From NCBI GenBank assembly GCA_014621425.1, contig JAANBB010000017.1:247753-311752 (forward strand): DNA of 64,000 nt. The letters run 5' to 3'. Shown here piece after piece: positions 63,413 through 64,000 of this stretch (its first letter is position 1; each line of letters starts with the position of its first letter). The stretch is from Cylindrodendrum hubeiense (taxonomy: Eukaryota > Ascomycota > Sordariomycetes > Hypocreales > Nectriaceae). The notes beneath the pieces are model-generated. The model saw nothing but the letters and a program-made list of their open reading frames with translations, had not been told where the DNA came from and did not search any database. The position numbers and the translations under genes are program-made.

Positions 63413-64000
63413 GTATGCGGGTGGGGAGAGGAATCGGTTGTTTCTTTTTTGTGGTTACCAAAAGGCAGGGATTACGACGGCGCTTCGGCAGATGGGCGAA
63501 ACGGCCAAAGACGATGTTTGTGGGCGTCTGGAGACAACAACCTCACGAGGGGAGGAGGGGAAGAGAGGAGGGAATAGACGAGACGGGACGAGATCACCGT
63601 CTCTCATATTAATATAACCCCCCATCTTCTGCATCAACCCTACTACCTCGCACTCACCACATTTTTTTGGCCCGCGACCGCCCCGGGCGACGACAAAGGA
63701 GAAAATAAAGAGCTCACGCGTTTCCCCACCGATAATGGTAGCGTCATGATGGGATAGCAGCCACTCTAAGTCGGGACGGTGGCGTCGACGACGAGCGAAT
63801 GCGCGCCGCCGACGGCCAATCCTCCAGCGACGATGGAGCCCCCTCCAGGCTGTGGCCCATCCCTGCGCTTGGGATCGCGATGCAACGTCTGCGCTAGAAG
63901 GGGCAATTGGGAGGCATGGGGCGCCTGGGGAGGTTGTGTCGCACCGCGCAGTGCTCGCCCAACTGGGTGCGTCGGCGGCCGGGCTGGCTGGAAGATAAGC
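63413..64000. other. Upstream flank and right window edge, no gene seen
   Basis: Contains the promoter side of the DUF4267 gene (an AT-rich TCATATTAATATAA stretch at about 63604-63617). Beyond it is GC-rich DNA without a recognisable ORF; small ORFs on the + strand overlap the DUF4267 gene. A gene may begin beyond the right edge. Confidence 0.35.

Noticed and set aside
1..64000. CRISPR arrays, tRNA and rRNA genes
   Set aside because: No regularly spaced direct repeats and no tRNA-like box A/box B pairs were found by eye. The genome is eukaryotic, so CRISPR is not expected.

Overview
This is a gene-sparse stretch of nuclear DNA from a filamentous ascomycete, most likely of the Eurotiales (Aspergillus/Penicillium type). 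The reasons are short introns (45-135 bp, mostly 46-75) with GTNNGT...CTAAC/CTGAC...AG signals, single-gene transcription units on both strands, TATA boxes about 75-120 bp before start codons, secreted GH28 pectinases with a Kex2-type Lys-Arg site, and typically fungal families (DUF3632, DUF4267, HeLo, F-box/ankyrin, BBE oxidases). I placed exon borders by hand. Wherever I give a spliced model, the exon lengths sum to a multiple of three and the joined reading frame fits the family.

Layout. 0-4 kb: a hAT-type MITE, a PQ-loop-like membrane protein (- strand) and orphan coding fragments. 4.7-6.2 kb: endopolygalacturonase. 6.2-10.4 kb: no supportable gene. 10.4-13.1 kb: a YPK1/SGK-like AGC pseudokinase fused to ankyrin repeats. 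14.5-16.2 kb: a mitochondrial-type alcohol dehydrogenase with a duplicated, Cys-rich leader. 17.6-18.7 kb: a Gfd2/YDR514C-like (RNase H-fold) protein whose C-terminus is supplied by an old LTR. 21-27.2 kb: a signalling island with a broken retropepsin-like gene, an intact Ser/Thr kinase carrying a degenerate retropepsin-like tail, and, divergent from it, a HeLo-domain pseudokinase with the layout of MLKL. 27.4-30.3 kb: ubiquitin C-terminal hydrolase and a sigma-like GST. 31.5-36.2 kb: F-box/ankyrin protein and exopolygalacturonase. 36.2-37.2 kb: a TIR element and a DUF3632 gene killed by TGG-to-TAG changes. 38.3-45.8 kb: BBE-type FAD oxidase, F-box protein and an Mpv17/PMP22 membrane protein. 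47.5-49.1 kb: MFS monocarboxylate-type transporter. 50.2-53.9 kb: a large protein with a stonustoxin-like N-terminal region and a P-loop GTPase. 55-64 kb: a secreted CrtC/AttH-like protein, an omega-like GST, a secreted Cys-containing protein, a flavin monooxygenase and a DUF4267 membrane protein.

Five copies of one LTR-like repeat (TG...CA ends; 4-bp target duplications at three copies) are scattered at 13.5, 18.6, 40.5, 44.3 and 54.0 kb. A second AT-rich repeat family with 15-bp inverted ends lies at 30.8, 36.3 and 40.3 kb. These repeats and the gene relics suggest an accessory region exposed to RIP-like mutation.

The most promising biology is the divergent pair at 22.9-27.2 kb: an apparently active kinase next to a HeLo-pseudokinase, formally similar to the RIPK3/MLKL pairing of animal necroptosis. 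The pairing as a functional unit is my inference. The domain calls rest on motifs read in the sequence. The two pectinases, two GSTs, alcohol dehydrogenase, MFS transporter and oxidases do not look like one biosynthetic cluster.
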